Origin: Caenorhabditis remanei
Taxonomy: Eukaryota > Nematoda > Chromadorea > Rhabditida > Rhabditidae
NCBI RefSeq assembly: GCF_010183535.1
Contig: NC_071333.1
Span: 18,412,587-18,476,586 of the forward strand
Reading direction: 5' to 3'
DNA: 64,000 nt
Positions 1-12,485 of this stretch are shown one piece after another; position 1 is the first letter of the stretch; each line of letters opens with the position of its first letter. The notes beneath the pieces are model-generated. The model was not told where the DNA came from. It saw nothing but the letters and a program-made list of their open reading frames with translations, and did no database searches. Made by a program: the position numbers and the translations under genes.

Positions 1-1770
1 ATACACCGTGTCCGAGCTATGTCTAACAACAAGGGAGAGAAAGAGAGCCGTCAACAACATAAACGTCTAAATGTCTTCTAATGATATCCTACATATGATA
101 ATTAGCACTTGGGTAAATGTTAGAAATGCTGCAGACTGCCCAAAAAATATGTCTGAGATTTTAGTTGGGGGATTTAACGGAAAAAGTTAGACCTTAGCTC
201 TCATCTAACAAAAAAAAACAGAAACTGGTGAAACTAACCGAGCACCGACTCTGTGAGGGCTTTCTCACAAATTTCAGCATTGTCACAAAAGTTTTTGTGG
301 TTAAGAATATAAATAATAGTGAAATAGTTTTTCGACCTCAAGTCAGGTTCTCCAGCTCACCGCACACAACCAAAAAAATAGACTGGGCAGGTTTTTAGAG
401 GTTTTTAAAACAAAAGGAGCACGTCTAGGCCGCCCTTTTCGTAGTGCTTTTTCTTGACGACGATAACGGAGCACCTTCGACGGAGGTTGTCTCTCTCGTT
501 CTCTCTAGTAGCGAATGTATGGAAAATTGCAGGTAGTCAGCACATGAATATATATGGAAACTGCGAATGGCGTGGCGACGGAGGATGACTGAATGAGCCA
601 CCTCGTCCTATTCATTTCTCTTCTACCAGCAATTATGTGTCGATTCTTCATTTTCTTCATTTTCTTCCTTTTCACACTAATGTATGGTGATGAATTTGTG
701 TTGGAGTAAAAGAATTTTCATTTTATTGTTGCATTTTGTTTGTTGCCAGTATGTTTTGCGGTCAAAACGACACAAATGTCAATTTTTAATAAAATAAATG
801 ATTAATGTTTCATAAGACTCGAATGTTGCCAAGCGTACATTGAATTGTTTTAGAATTAGAAGAATGTTTAGCAGTAACTAAGCCTGGTAAGCATCCAAAA
901 ATTATAAAAAATAAAGGTGCCTAATGACCAATTTTAGAAACATGATACTAGGGATTTACCTTTTCTACATATTGGGTGTTCAGTAAACCTGATTTTTCAA
1001 TTATTAAACAATTTTTGTTAAGTTGCGATATTTGAAGTTTCTGAGTTGATTTTTGTGACTATGTGATTAGAATGTCTAGGACTGATTGAAAAGTTAATCA
1101 TGTCAGTTTTTGTTGAAATAAAACCCGGCAAACTGATGGTTTATGATTAACAAATTCCAAAAAAACTAAACACTTTTTTATAACTCAGAGAATGTCATAG
1201 TACGTTCATGTTCTCATTCACAACAAAAATCTGTTCATAGGTACTTTCGACTACGGGGTGTCCATTTTTGCCATCAAAACCGGCTAAATGTCTCTGTGAG
1301 CCGAGTTATGAGCTCTCAAGCTTTTTATAGGGTTAAGCTTTCTCACATGGAATTCCGAATCGGCGAATGGTAGATATTCTCATTTTTCTAACGTACAAAC
1401 ACAGGTAAACCGCTGGGAAACACGAATGGAACCGCGTGGTGGTGTATATGCGGCCGATTTGTAAATTTGTAAAAAAAAGCGTAACCATATGAAAAGTTTG
1501 AGAACTCATAACTCGGCTCGCAGAGACATTTAGCCAGTTTTGATGGCAGAAATGGACTTCCCGTAGTTGAAAGTACTTATAACCAAATTTATAGATAGTT
1601 TAAAAGCCGCGTTTCCAAATACTTATCTTGTTGGACTGTCAAAACTCAAATTTTGGGGTTATCCGAACGTTTTAGAATGTATTTAACTCAAAATTGGAAA
1701 ATAAACTAACCAAGCAAGGTTCGCTGGGAATCGGAGCCGGAAAACTAGTATAATAAGAGTCCATTCTCAG
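1..1770. other. gene-poor left edge
   Basis: No exon with convincing open frame and splice signals was found on either strand. The stretch is AT-rich. A palindromic repeat at 1230-1590 is listed separately. It may be an intron or upstream region of a gene whose body lies outside the window, because possible plus-strand exons follow at 1771. Confidence 0.5.
1230..1590. repeat. palindromic MITE-like repeat, family B, copy 1
   Basis: The two halves are inverted copies: the left half starts near TTTCGACTACGG and the right half ends near CCGTAGTTGAAAG. Matching blocks such as GAGCCGAGTTATGAGCTCTC and its reverse complement lie inside. A second copy sits at 17,826-18,124 in the first intron of cdk-4. 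There is no open reading frame, so this looks like a non-autonomous inverted-repeat element. Confidence 0.75.
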
Positions 1771-2266
1771 TTTCCTCCCCCTCTTTCAATTCTCAAGGAC
1801 GTCAAAAAGAAAATGGAGAAGTCGAGGAAGAGGACGATGAAAAGGGTGAGAAGCACCGTCAGCTCACCGTGACGGGCACTTTCAATATGCGGGAAGAAGA
1901 TGTAAGAGAAAAGAGAAAAAAGAGAGAAGAACCCTTTTTAATTCTTTCACTGACTTCGTTCGTCTCAATATTGATCCGGTTCGATGTCTGTGCAACACAA
2001 CTACGGCTGGGAAGCTTGAAATGGGGCCTCGGAATAGTGTGTTGTATACGGCTCTCTTCCTTTTTTCTCCTTTCGAATGTCAGTTCATCCGTTTCGTTTC
2101 CCCCCTTTTTTCTCCACGCTCTTTGTCTTCTCTATCCCATCTCATCGCCTTTTTTTGCTAAATCCTGATGGTTTTTTTCTAGTGGGCGGGTGCCGAAATT
2201 AGACCGAAAAGGGAACACGTCATGAGATTCAGATTCATTTTAAGTTTGGGTTTGGAAGAGGAATAA
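1771..2266 (+). CDS. possible C-terminal exons of an unidentified gene
   Basis: Two stretches join in frame. The first, 1771-1901, is preceded by CCATTCTCAG and followed by the donor GTAAGA; it encodes an acidic peptide containing GEVEEEDDEKGEKHRQLTV. The second, 2183-2266, follows TTTTTTTCTAG and ends in TAA. The AATAAA at 2262-2267 overlaps the stop codon, which is unusual. No upstream exon was found and the peptide is not recognised. It could be the end of a gene reaching in from the left, or a chance open stretch. Confidence 0.22.
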
Positions 2267-2461
2267 AAGTTGGTATATTCTGAAGTAAGTAAAAAAATAA
2301 AAAATACTAACATTAGCTTGACGAAAATTTTTTAGTGGTATAGATAATTATAGTTTTCGTAAAAAGAGTCCCGTTGGGATAGTCATGTTATTCAAAACAA
2401 ATCGCATCAACTAATAGGGAACAAAAACTGTTCTTTACTAAAAATTCTTACTACGGAAGAT

Positions 2462-4563
2462 CATGGTGTCAGTTTGGAGTTATGGAATGTGACCTATATT
2501 ATTGGAAAGCTGAGAAAACGCTGGTTTCAAATATATATTCAGTTTTTACTCTCGAGGTCTGGTATTTGAGAAAAACGAGGTCAAAGATCTTAAAAATGTT
2601 AAGAGGCACTATCTGTAAGAGTGAGAATGTTTGTGTTGGACCTTGGCACAGTTGCAAAAAGTTGTTTCAATCCGAACTCTTTTTACAGCATATGTACCCC
2701 TATGGTAGTGATTTATAAAAAATATGTCACCAGTACCCTATGACGTCATCATAGGAAAATATGCCCAATAATCGACTTTTCACCCAAAAATTCACAAAAA
2801 TTTCAATGTTCCAGATAACATCGGGAAACTTTTGCAACATGCTAAAAATGATTTTGGCTACCCCTACCCAATTTTACTGCCCTCCAGACACCCCAGAAAC
2901 CGTTAAGATAAATTTCATTTCCATGTTTTTTCAACTTTTCTCAAAAAATCCCTCTAGAAATCCTCAAATTTTAATTCGTATTCGTATTCCCCGCAAAAAG
3001 TTCTACTAGATCCAATAAAAATTATCAAAAAACAAGAGAACCTTTTTGAGATATTTTGATTTTTTCAAAAATCACATAAGGGTCCCCCCTTATGAAAATT
3101 TTTTTTTGACAAAAAAATCTCAAAAAAAATTAGCTCCGAAAATGATTGGAATATTGATAAAACCCGTGAAATAAGTCACTCACAAAATATTAGATCTCAG
3201 AAATGTGTCTGAACGGATTTCGTTTTTTTTGTTCATCCAATTTTTTCCAGTTTTCTTTCGTTTTCATCAATAATTTGTACAGGAGTTCTCAAATTTCAAA
3301 GCATATTCTAATTATGCGCACAATTTAACATATGATTCGATTGAAATTATTGAAAAACAGGAGAACCTTATTGAGATTTTTCCATTTATTTCGAAAATCA
3401 CCTTAAGAAAGAAAATTTATATCGAAAAAATATTAAAACTCTTTTTTGATGCAAAAACGTTGAAAATATTTAAAAAAGAGTTTTTGGTATTTTATCAATG
3501 TTTTCAACGTTTTTGCATCAAAAAAGAATTGAAATATTTTTTCGATAAAAATTTTCTTTCTTAAGGGGGGACCCTTATGTGATTTTCTTCCAGTTTTCTT
3601 TCGTTTTTTTTTTAAATAAATGGAAAAATCTCAATAAGGTTCTCCTGTTTTTCAATAATTTCAATCGAATCATATGTTAAATTGTGCGCATAATTAGAAT
3701 ATGCTTTGAAATTTGAGGACTCCTGTACAAATTATTGATGAAAACGAAAGAAAACTGGAAAAAATTGGATGAACAAAAAAAACGAAATCCGTTCAGACAC
3801 ATTTCTGAGATCTAATATTTTGTGAGTGACTTATTTCACGGGTTTTATCAATATTCCAATCATTTTCGGAGCTAATTTTTTTTGAGATTTTTTTGTCAAA
3901 AAAAAATTTTCATAAGGGGGGACCCTTATGTGATTTTTTAAAAAATCAAAATATCTCAAAAAGGTTCTCCTGTTTTTTGATAATTTTTATTGGATCTAGT
4001 AGAACTTTTTGCGGGGAATACGAATACGAATTAAAATTTGAGGATTTCTAGAGGGATGTTTTGAGAAAAGTTGAAAAAACATGGAAATAAAATTTATCTG
4101 AACGGTTTCTGGGGTGTCTGGAGGGCAGTAAAATTGGGTAGGGGTAGCCAAAATCATTTTTAACATGTTGCAAAAGTTTCCCGATGTTATCTGGGACATT
4201 GAAATTTTTATGAATTTTTGGGTGAAAAGTCAATTATTGGGCATATTTTCCTATGATGACGTCATAGGGTACTGGTGACATATTTTTTATAAATCACTAC
4301 CATAGGGGTACATATGCTGTAAAAAGAGTTCGGATTGAAACAACTTTTTGCAACTGTGCCAAGAGGAATCCTCATCTTACAGACAACGCCTCTTAAATTA
4401 CTTTTCAAGTGTCTGAAAGGTAATACATTGACATTTTCTTAAAACTTTGGTCTTGTTTTTTTCAAATCTCAGACCTCCAGGGCTAAAACTGGACTTATGT
4501 TTAAAATCAGCGTTTTCTCAGATTTCCAATGATCACGTCTCATATCTTCACACTGACTCCATG
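2462..4563. repeat. 2.1-kb near-perfect palindrome (inverted-repeat element, family A)
   Basis: The left arm is about 2462-3466 and the right arm about 3501-4563, with a loop of roughly 34 bases. The arms match closely over almost 1 kb; for example CACCAGTACCCTATGACGTC on the left is mirrored by GACGTCATAGGGTACTGGTG on the right. The same short peptide can be translated outward from both arms, but it only reflects the duplication. No transposase frame is present. The outer ends (CATGGTGTCAG and CTGACTCCATG) match shorter palindromes at 32,880-33,150 and 52,315-52,625. I read it as a long non-autonomous foldback element. Confidence 0.9.
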
Positions 4564-5602
4564 AACTTCCCCAGTTAGGATATACAATGCATATCATGGA
4601 AATTTTAATTTTACGAAAAAATATTTACATACATAGAAGACAAAAATTTCACTTTCTCATTGAATAATCGATTTCAGTAACTGAAAGGAAGAAAAAAAAC
4701 CAACCGACTGCTACAATATCAAGAGGCTTACTAGAAAGCAACAAGGATGGCTCTCTGACTCAGAGCGAGGGGGCTCAAATTCGATTTTGGTTTCGACTTC
4801 AGATTCAAATTCAGACTAGCGTTTCCGTTCTTTCTCTTTTATTTTTCATTATTTTTGAGCTAAAAAAGAGAAAACAGAGCAAAAAATGGAAACAGTGAAT
4901 TAAAATGCATATAATGAAAATTCAACAAAAATGTTTTTCTGGAAAACCAAATTTTAGTTTTTAGTAAAAATAGAGGTCAGGTGAAAAATTTTATGGTGGC
5001 GTATGTACGTCATTAAGGTCTAAGACATCTGACACTTTTTGAGTACAATAGTTGTCTTAAAGAAAAGTAGACGTCCGATGTACGTCACTAATTTTAGAAA
5101 AAGCTAAAAGTTTTACAAATCCAAAATTTTTTTAGTTTAGACAGTTTGATAAAGAATCCTGACTACATGAAACTACAAACGTTTTATTTCTTCATGAAAA
5201 CTAATCTGATCTCAAAATCTACCCAAACCGCTCCCAATCCTATCGTTAAATGCTTCTGAAATGCCTAACAAGACGGACGTGACTGAATAATGTAGTTTAG
5301 TCCTCCTCCTCTTACATTTTAAGTCAAAAGAGCACGATGATGGAGCAAGTGCTAGACAATTCCCATTGCGGATTAGGCGGCACAACTCTGGCGGCTTCTT
5401 TGCACCCAGAACTACGTGGAATCCAAAGTGGAATGGACGTCATTAAGGGTGGAATGGATTATGAGCAAAAAAATGGGAAAGGGGGCAAGGATTAGTTGGA
5501 AGGTCAAAATGTTTGAACTTGAAAGATTTCTTCTAGGCTAAACTAATTATTTAGAACAGTTAATAGTTACCATCAAATTTTCAAATTTTTTGATATACTC
5601 AC
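4564..5602. other. intergenic, no gene seen
   Basis: AT-rich sequence without a supported exon or RNA gene. Weak minus-strand acceptor-like sites occur near 5250-5280, but the frames after them close quickly. Confidence 0.4.
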
Positions 5603-5728
5603 CTTGAGAGCTTCAAACATGTGCAGACTTCGCCCGATTGACGAGCGCAGTCATGCGGCTAAGTTTTCAGCTTCCTTGGATTCCAAACGGTGAGATTTTT
5701 CCGGCTCTCGAGCAACTCTTCTGGCTCT
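5603..5728 (-). other. possible spliced exon, coding status unclear
   Basis: On the minus strand the block starts after a strong acceptor (ATTTATTTCAG) and ends at a strong donor (CTCAAG, then GTGAGTATAT). All three frames contain a stop, so it cannot be an internal coding exon. It could be a 5' exon with a start near 5621 (MFEALK), a 3' terminal exon, or part of a noncoding RNA. No partner exon was identified. Confidence 0.25.
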
Positions 5729-8700
5729 GAAATAAATATGTGTATTCCCAGTTACTTCCGGTATAATCGAATCGGGATGTCGTCACATTTGAAAAAATAG
5801 AACATGATCAGAAAGTCAAAGTGGCGAATTTTTCGGGAAAAGACGAATGAATTCGAAGGAATTTAACAGAATTGGCACTACACACACAATGCACACACAC
5901 ACACACACTGCACTGCTACTGCCCAGGGGAGTACTCACTAAAAAAGAGTGAGAGATACAAAGAGTTCCGGAGATTTAGAGAGTCCCGTTAAAAGGGATGA
6001 GATAGGGAAAAACGAGTCCATCCATCCCAATGGTCCTGGGGGCTAACAGAAAAAAGGACCAATAAAAAATTGAGAGGAGAAGTGGATTCGAGAAGAAATG
6101 AAAATGGGTGGTGGGGATTTCGAGAGTATTAAATTCGGATTCATTTTGTAATGGGGAGGAAGAAAAAGGTCAAATTAGTTCTAATGGAACTGGGTTGTTA
6201 AAAGTTTGCGGCAGAGGGGAGGGTTTGCTTTTTTTTAAATTCAACTTTACAAATTATTTTATAGAATGCTTATTGTAGCTTCTCAAAAAGATTGGAAGTC
6301 GTATAGTGATTTTTTTGTAGATGTCAGTTTTGGAAGTTGTTTTAGTAGAATTGAAGTTGGAAAATAAAAAATTGGAAAAAATAATGTCGTGGTAAGAATG
6401 AGAATCAGGAAAGTTTACCCTGACTATAAAACAATTTTTTTTAAACTATTCATGTCACAAATACAGTTTTGCGTCATTTTTCAGGATACAAATAACAATT
6501 ACACGCTTTCTTGCCTTATCAACACGATTTTTCCTAAATACTCATGGGTTTAGTACCAAATCGAAATTAATTTCTCTTTTTTTTAAAGAGTTTTGAAATC
6601 CTAGACTCACACATCTTTCTATGAGTCATCCGTAAAATTTATTGATAGCTATGTGTTTATACAAATGACCACTGAGATAAAAACAATATTTCTCCTATGA
6701 TTTTCTACTTCGAAATCGATATTTCTGTTATAGCAATCAGTATTTTGAACGCTTTAAGTATTTTTTACAAAATTAACTGTTCAGAAGCATATCCTAAGCT
6801 TCAATTTGTTTTTGAAATGCTCCGGACGTGTCAATCTTGAGTACACACGCACCTATAGCCACAATTCCTTACGTGACCATAGTTTTTTCTACCTAGAACA
6901 TATCTTTCTGGAATTTAGGTAAAAGTATATTGCTTTCTAAACAGGCAAAACGAATTAGACATCAAAATGATGGAAAAAAAGACTAAAAAGAAATTGGGAT
7001 AGACGAGAACAAAAAAAGTCGGGGTGAAGAAGAGAAAAAGAATTTTTCGGAGAAGTAGACGGGCGTGGTGGCCGCCGCGCAACGCTGCCTGCTCAATAGC
7101 ATGAACGATAAGCCGTGGTGGGAAGACGGAGAAGACGAAGAAGGCGTTGCGCTCTCTTCTCACTCTCGATTCGGTATGCTCCACGCTTCCAAAAGGCTCC
7201 CCTTCTTTTTCTCTTACGGAATACGATGGAAATAGGAAGAGAAAAAAAGAAGAAGAGAAAGCCTTTTCTGTTATCCTAGAACCAAGTAGTAGTAGTATGC
7301 AGTGAGTGTAACTACGTCCACCACTCAATGCATCTAGGACGTCCAAAACCGCTATAGAATAAAAGACAGGAAAAAAAATGAAAAAAACTTGAGAGAGAGA
7401 GAGGGAAAAATAAAATAAAATAGAAACATTTCTCATCAGTGGGACATGTTTTTCTGAATCACTTTTTTCATTATTTTTCCAATTATTTTTTTTTTAATAA
7501 TGATTTTGCATATTTTCAGCATAGCTTACTCCTTGTTTACAAATGCTTTCCTTTTTGAAGAAAATGTTGAACTAAAATTAATTTTCTGAGTGTCTCGTTC
7601 AAAAATTGAGATATGATAGTTAAAATAGTCATCTGAGGTTTTATGGTAACCGTTTCATTGTTTATTGACTCCAGCTCTTTATGCAGCCCTTTTTTTGAAA
7701 AAAATTGGCTTGTTCAGAATTGCAACGGGCTTGGACGGTCCGATTTGAAATTTTCAAAAAAGTCGAATTTTCGACTTGTTTTCAAATATTCATAAAAACT
7801 CAAGCGTACATGGGATTGCGGACTATTTTTGATAAAAATGTCTGCATATTTCGAAAAATTTTGTGAAAAAATTGTGCACATTTTTGACTCCCGGCCGGGC
7901 TGATATTTTCCAAGTCTGCGTTTTTTGAATGTCAGATAAAAGTGCATTTTTCTTGTCCACCCACCTATCGGAGCAACTACTATTATCAAATCATCATTTT
8001 CTACCGGCCTATTCGGAAATGTGTATTTTCTTCCGTTCCCGATGTTTAATTGGTTGGATAGTCATAGTCAATGAGCATAAATGTGTTGAGTAGCGTAAAA
8101 TCGAGAAAAGAACGCGACGGACAAAACATTATTATGAAGTGTAGAGTACATTCGGGAAAACGGAGGAAAGACACTTCTACCCGCGGGTCCGAATTAATGA
8201 GGTGGTGCTCCGTGCGCACTAGTGTCCGGCCCTTCTTTAGCAGCAGCGAATGTTGAATATGAAATGGAGCGAAATATGTGTGAGAAATGGATTTCAACAT
8301 GTACATATTCACTTCCTCCGTTGTTCGCCAGCGGACGGAAGCAGGAAGGGTCCCTCGAGTACGAATTATTTAGTGCTAGAAGTTAGAACAATAGGGAACA
8401 TTTAGAAACGAAAACTACGGTTACTGAAAAAAGAATAAATGAGCAGAAAATGAAACAGCAGAATGTATAGAGTTGGTGGGAGGATGTGGTGGGATGGATT
8501 GAAATTTGAGTTCTTCGCCTCGTCTCTTCAGAATACATAGCATCATGAACAAACAACAGTTTGAAAGGAGACGAGGAATGAGAAAAAGTGAAAAAGTAGC
8601 TGAATTTAATTTTGTCTCGTTTTAATCCGGGAATTGTCTAAGAAAGTCTATTTTTCAGACGTCATAGAAAAAGCATGATGGGTACTGTAGGTTTTGGTTT

Positions 8701-9894
8701 CAAACTTAGCCTTTGAAACTAAAAACGTTTTCTTTAACTACAAAAAAGGTATGGATAAAGATATACATCTCAAGTTTTGAAATCCATCACAACTATGCAA
8801 GCTATGCGAAAAACATGTGTTGTTGAGAAGAAATGGGTGGGAAGAAATGTGAAAATTTGTGAAGAAGTCGTCCGTCAGTTCGTTTTGCTTCTTCTTCTTC
8901 TTTCTTATTCGTTGTCGTCGCAATTCGATAAGAGAAAAAGAAGAAGAAGTTGAAGAAGCACGACGAGCGGCTCGGAAGTGCTAAATGAGTCGACGGCACT
9001 CTGGAAAAAACGGAGACTACTTTTGGATAGAACATTTATTTGAGTGGGTGGTGAATAGGTAAGGCATTTATCGAGAGGAAGGCTATTTCTTTTATTTTTT
9101 CTATTTCTACAAGATTTGAAACTGAAAAATAGATGGGAGGTCTTGTTTTTTGAGAGTGAAGATGATGCCAAGCTAAAAACACAAAAATGTCAAATTTGTG
9201 TTAAAAGATTTCCATTCATTATTCGGATTGAAAAATTCAATTTGACAAAATGGAATACCATATACATCGTTTTTCCACCTAATCTCTTTTAGTACATTGA
9301 AAGCAGTAAATTCACAGTAGTGCACCAGTAAAAACAGACAAAAGAGAATAAAGGAAGCCGAAAACGACAAAACGACACAAAAAGAGCTCTGGGAGGCAAG
9401 AGCGCCACATTTCATTTTCATTCTCATTTGGGTTACACATTTCATCACCACTAATGGAAATCGGGTTGACGAATGGCAGGAGGGGTGATGTAATCCACGA
9501 GTGCGCGAATGAAGACGAAGCACATCTGCTCTTTTTCCGTCCTGCCATTTCTGTGCCAGATGGTGAGAAGGAGACGAGTCGAAAACGGAAGACGTGGGAA
9601 GCAAAGATGGAGGAAATCTCATTAGAAATTTTCGAGGTGCCCTTTGCTCTCGATTTTCGTTGCCCCGAGGGGTATTCAGGTTCTTGGTTTCAGATAAACT
9701 TTGCAGAATTTTTGATTGGTTTTGGGAGGAGGACCGGAACAAATATGTCTGGAAAATATTAAGTGGCAACCCCATACACGATTTTTCCGTGTGTTCATTA
9801 CAAAGACAGTGCCATCTAACGGATAGTCAATAAAATTTTTCCAATTTTCACGTTTCCTCAAATTTGGCCTACTGTAACTCCTAAATAACAAGTA
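5729..9894. other. long intergenic stretch
   Basis: No supported gene. Contents seen are a short CA run near 5879-5907, polypurine/polypyrimidine stretches near 6960-7420 and 8880-8960, and a GGCCGGG-type repeat at 7709-7955. The longest open frames (for example minus 6915-7436) come from T-rich low-complexity DNA and lack coding character. The interval may contain promoter or enhancer DNA. Confidence 0.45.
7709..7955. repeat. GGCCCGG-type inverted repeat element, copy 1
   Basis: One end reads GCAACGGGCTTGGACGGTCC and the other CCCGGCCGGGC followed by CCAAGTCTGCG. The interior is A/T-rich, with FEN-like runs of AAAATTTTC shared with the other copies. It belongs to the dispersed family also seen at 21.7, 24.7, 26.2, 29.7, 31.9, 55.7, 58.8 and 62.9 kb. 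Confidence 0.6.
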
Positions 9895-10363
9895 CAGTAC
9901 CGCTCAAAAAGTTATCATCTTTAATTGTTTTCAGTGGAAAATGACTAAATTTGAAAGTGTATTTTGGTGTCACCTCATATTCTGACAAATTTTATTTTGA
10001 ATGAGTTGGACAGAGCAAAAATAGCACATTTTTTTGTAGTTGACCACTTTTCTTGTAGGGACAATACCATGAACGTTACAGGTTGTCAAAGTGAAAAGCT
10101 TCGAAATTTCGCTAATATGTACTGAAATTAGTCGGTTTCAGGGAGAAATGACTTTGACACCCTGTAACTTTCAAGATAGCGTCTCTACAAAAAATTGTCA
10201 TTATTATATGTCATTATTATACAAAAATTATATGTTATTAAGGCTCTGTCCAACCCATGCATAATAAATTTGTCGGAAAATCAGGGGCCACCGAAATACA
10301 TTGTCAACGTTGGTCATTTTCAACTGAAAAAGACCACATATGATATCATTTTGACCGGTACTG
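9895..10363. mobile_element. 469-bp TA-flanked inverted-repeat element
   Basis: The element starts CAGTACCGCTCAAAA and ends TTGACCGGTACTG. It is flanked on both sides by TA (9893-9894 and 10364-10365). The arms are inverted copies over more than 150 bp. TA duplication with inverted ends is the hallmark of Tc1/mariner insertion. No transposase frame is present, so this is a non-autonomous (MITE-like) copy. A diverged relative occupies the right edge from about 63,680. Confidence 0.8.
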
Positions 10364-10365
10364 TA

Positions 10366-11155
10366 TGTGCTATGTTCCTGCAGAATCATACCTGTTGAAA
10401 CGTCACATAAACTGTTTGCATCAAAAAAGCAAAGATAAAAAACTACAACAGTTGTAAACACGTGAAGTTCACATGTCTAATTAAAAAATTTTTTTAAAAT
10501 CTGCTTTGTTCGAGCCTCACTGAAAAGTACCGGTGTCTTATCAAAATCAGGTGTTCAGATAACATTTTATATTTCTCCGAATACAGTATGAATAAAAACT
10601 ATTCTGTAAAATTAGCATGTTGAACATGTCATGCATTGTTGCAAACTGTACTATCATTTATTGTTTCATTGTGTTTGTTCAGATCGGAATATCCGAAATA
10701 TACCTCTATATCTGAATTCCTCTCTTACCCGTTCTCTCCCAGGAAATATAGGTAACCATTCTTCAAAAAAGGAAATGAATTGGCCACGGAGGCAGTTCTC
10801 ACTGAACCTTCTTTACACTCCCAGCAGACATCAGAAAACAGAAACAAAAATGTTACACAGTATCAGAATCTCAACTACCCGGTCAACAAACTAATTGCTA
10901 TTGAAGAAGTAAAAGAACCGACGTCCAAGACAATAAGATGCAAAACCGTTTTCCCTTTCATCTTTTCTTGACAAATAATGTGATAGCTATTCGGCTATTT
11001 GGGGGTAAAAGCAGCGGAGAAGTAAAAGACGAAAACTTGACCAGTTTTCGTCATATAGGTCAGAAAAAGAAGTTTTCTTTTCTCTCCTTGGAATTATTTT
11101 TGTTTTCTGTATTCATCCAGAATTTTCAAAAACTTATTTATCATTTTCTGTTATT
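10366..11155. other. upstream region of the DM13 gene
   Basis: Probably contains the promoter of the DM13 gene that starts at 11,156. A plus-strand open stretch at 10,756-10,971 (peptide containing TEPSLHSQQTSENRNK) reads like protein. It has no start codon or usable acceptor, so it may be a relic exon. Confidence 0.4.
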
Positions 11156-12364
11156 ATGATATTTGCAAGGAGGAACATTTTTCTCAATATTAGTTTTATA
11201 ATAGCATCATTTTTTGGTAAGAATCATTTATTCAATGCAATCAATTTTTCTTGTTTGCTTTTAAGATGTTATAAATGGAATCGAGTACTTTGGAGTTTCG
11301 GTTGGAGAGTTTGGTGGATCTGGTGTGGATGGAGAAGTTTTCCTGGTGAACTCTACACATCTTCAGATTTTAGGCTTTAGGGTTGGTAAACCAAGTAAGA
11401 CTATTTCGGACATAATCTGTTTACTTGTTCACTAAAAATTCCAGATCTACCACCAATTCCATTTGCATTTATGTCTGCTAGTAATGAGAAGAGCACTCCA
11501 AAAATCTACCAGTATCATTCATCACCAAATGGAGAGTGGCTTGAAAATTTGTGAGTTAATTATAATTTATATAATAACAGACATGACTCACAAATAGAAC
11601 ACGTCAATAATGGCATTCAGGGTGTCATTGGGAAGTGAGCAACACAAAACACACACAAGACTAATTGTGAAAATGACTGGCTCAGCTGCGCAGTGGAAGC
11701 AATTCGCAGTCGTCGATAACAGTGGGGTGAGTGGGAAGAACCTCATTTTTTTGGAATAAAAAGGGATTTTTATCATTTTTTTTTTCAGAACATCATTGCC
11801 TCCGTCAACTTAAACAAGAAACCTCCCCAACCATTCTGTTGCTTCGAAAGTGAACCGGATATGGGATTGTTCGGAGAATACGGAATAATTTCTGACCCGA
11901 TTGAAGTGATTGATTCTAGAACACTGCGGATCCCGAGATTTTCTTACAAAGCTTCACAGACTCCAGGTACTGATAGAAAAGAGACTAGACATATGCGATT
12001 TTTCAGACGGTTACTTTTTCGCTGGCGCTGGTACAGACATTGACCAAAAAACTGGGAAGAAAGCGATGATTGTTGGCAGAGACTCCACATTGAAGTAATA
12101 TTTTTCTTATTTTGCTCAAAGAATATATATCCTTATTTCAGTGCTTGCCCAATGCTAAAAGATATCACCGATCAGACTATGACTGTACGGTTGGACCGCT
12201 CTCAGACAATCTATGATATTGAATGGATCAGTGTCTTCTGTTACAAGTACTCGCATGATTTTGGGCACCTGGACATGGGATTGGTTGAGAATGAAGAACA
12301 GGTCCCACCTTACATTCCTGATGTGAGGACGTCGGAACCACCAAGAATCTCACAAAGATGTTGA
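11156..12364 (+). CDS. secreted protein with two DM13 domains
   Basis: Seven exons: 11156-11216, 11266-11394, 11445-11550, 11621-11726, 11789-11966, 12007-12094, 12142-12364, giving 296 residues with phases that all agree. Residues 1-20 form a signal peptide (NIFLNISFIIASFF). Two DM13-type units follow. The first contains GVDGEVFLVNSTHLQILGF; the second contains ISDPIEVIDSRTLRIPRFSY and DGYFFAGAGT. DM13 is an extracellular domain related to DOMON, and a redox or haem role has been proposed for it; no activity can be read here. Exon 4 uses the acceptor GCATTCAG at 11,620, because the two nearer AG sites give early stops. The gene is convergent with the collagen gene, 121 bp apart. The nematode gene name is not known to me. 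Confidence 0.85.
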
Positions 12365-12397
12365 AATATATTCTGAAAAAAATGTTTGATTTTTGAT

Positions 12398-12403
12398 AAT
12401 AAA
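12398..12403 (+). terminator. poly(A) signal of the DM13 gene
   Basis: AATAAA lies 34 bases after the stop codon. Confidence 0.6.
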
Positions 12404-12433
12404 TAATATTACTCGTTTTTGGAATGCTCTATA

Positions 12434-12439
12434 TTTATT
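12434..12439 (-). terminator. poly(A) signal of the collagen gene
   Basis: AATAAA on the minus strand, 47 bases past the collagen stop. The signals of the two convergent genes lie within 45 bp of each other. Confidence 0.6.
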
Positions 12440-12485
12440 GGCAAGACAAAATAAGTCAATTGCGTTGGAGAAAAAAGAAAAGAAA

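Noticed and set aside
2761..4233. identical peptides translated from the two palindrome arms as a gene pair
   Set aside because: They are the same repeat sequence read from both arms; no introns, no domain and no transposase motif.
6915..7436. 173-codon minus-strand open frame
   Set aside because: Translation is dominated by Phe, Leu and Ser from T-rich DNA; no splice context, poly(A) signal or family resemblance.
9173..9775. 200-codon minus-strand frame overlapping plus-strand frames of similar length
   Set aside because: Several frames on both strands are open over the same stretch, none with coding character, so it reflects base composition rather than a gene.
10756..10971. plus-strand protein-like stretch upstream of the DM13 gene
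   Set aside because: No start codon, no acceptor and no partner exon; mentioned only as a possible relic.
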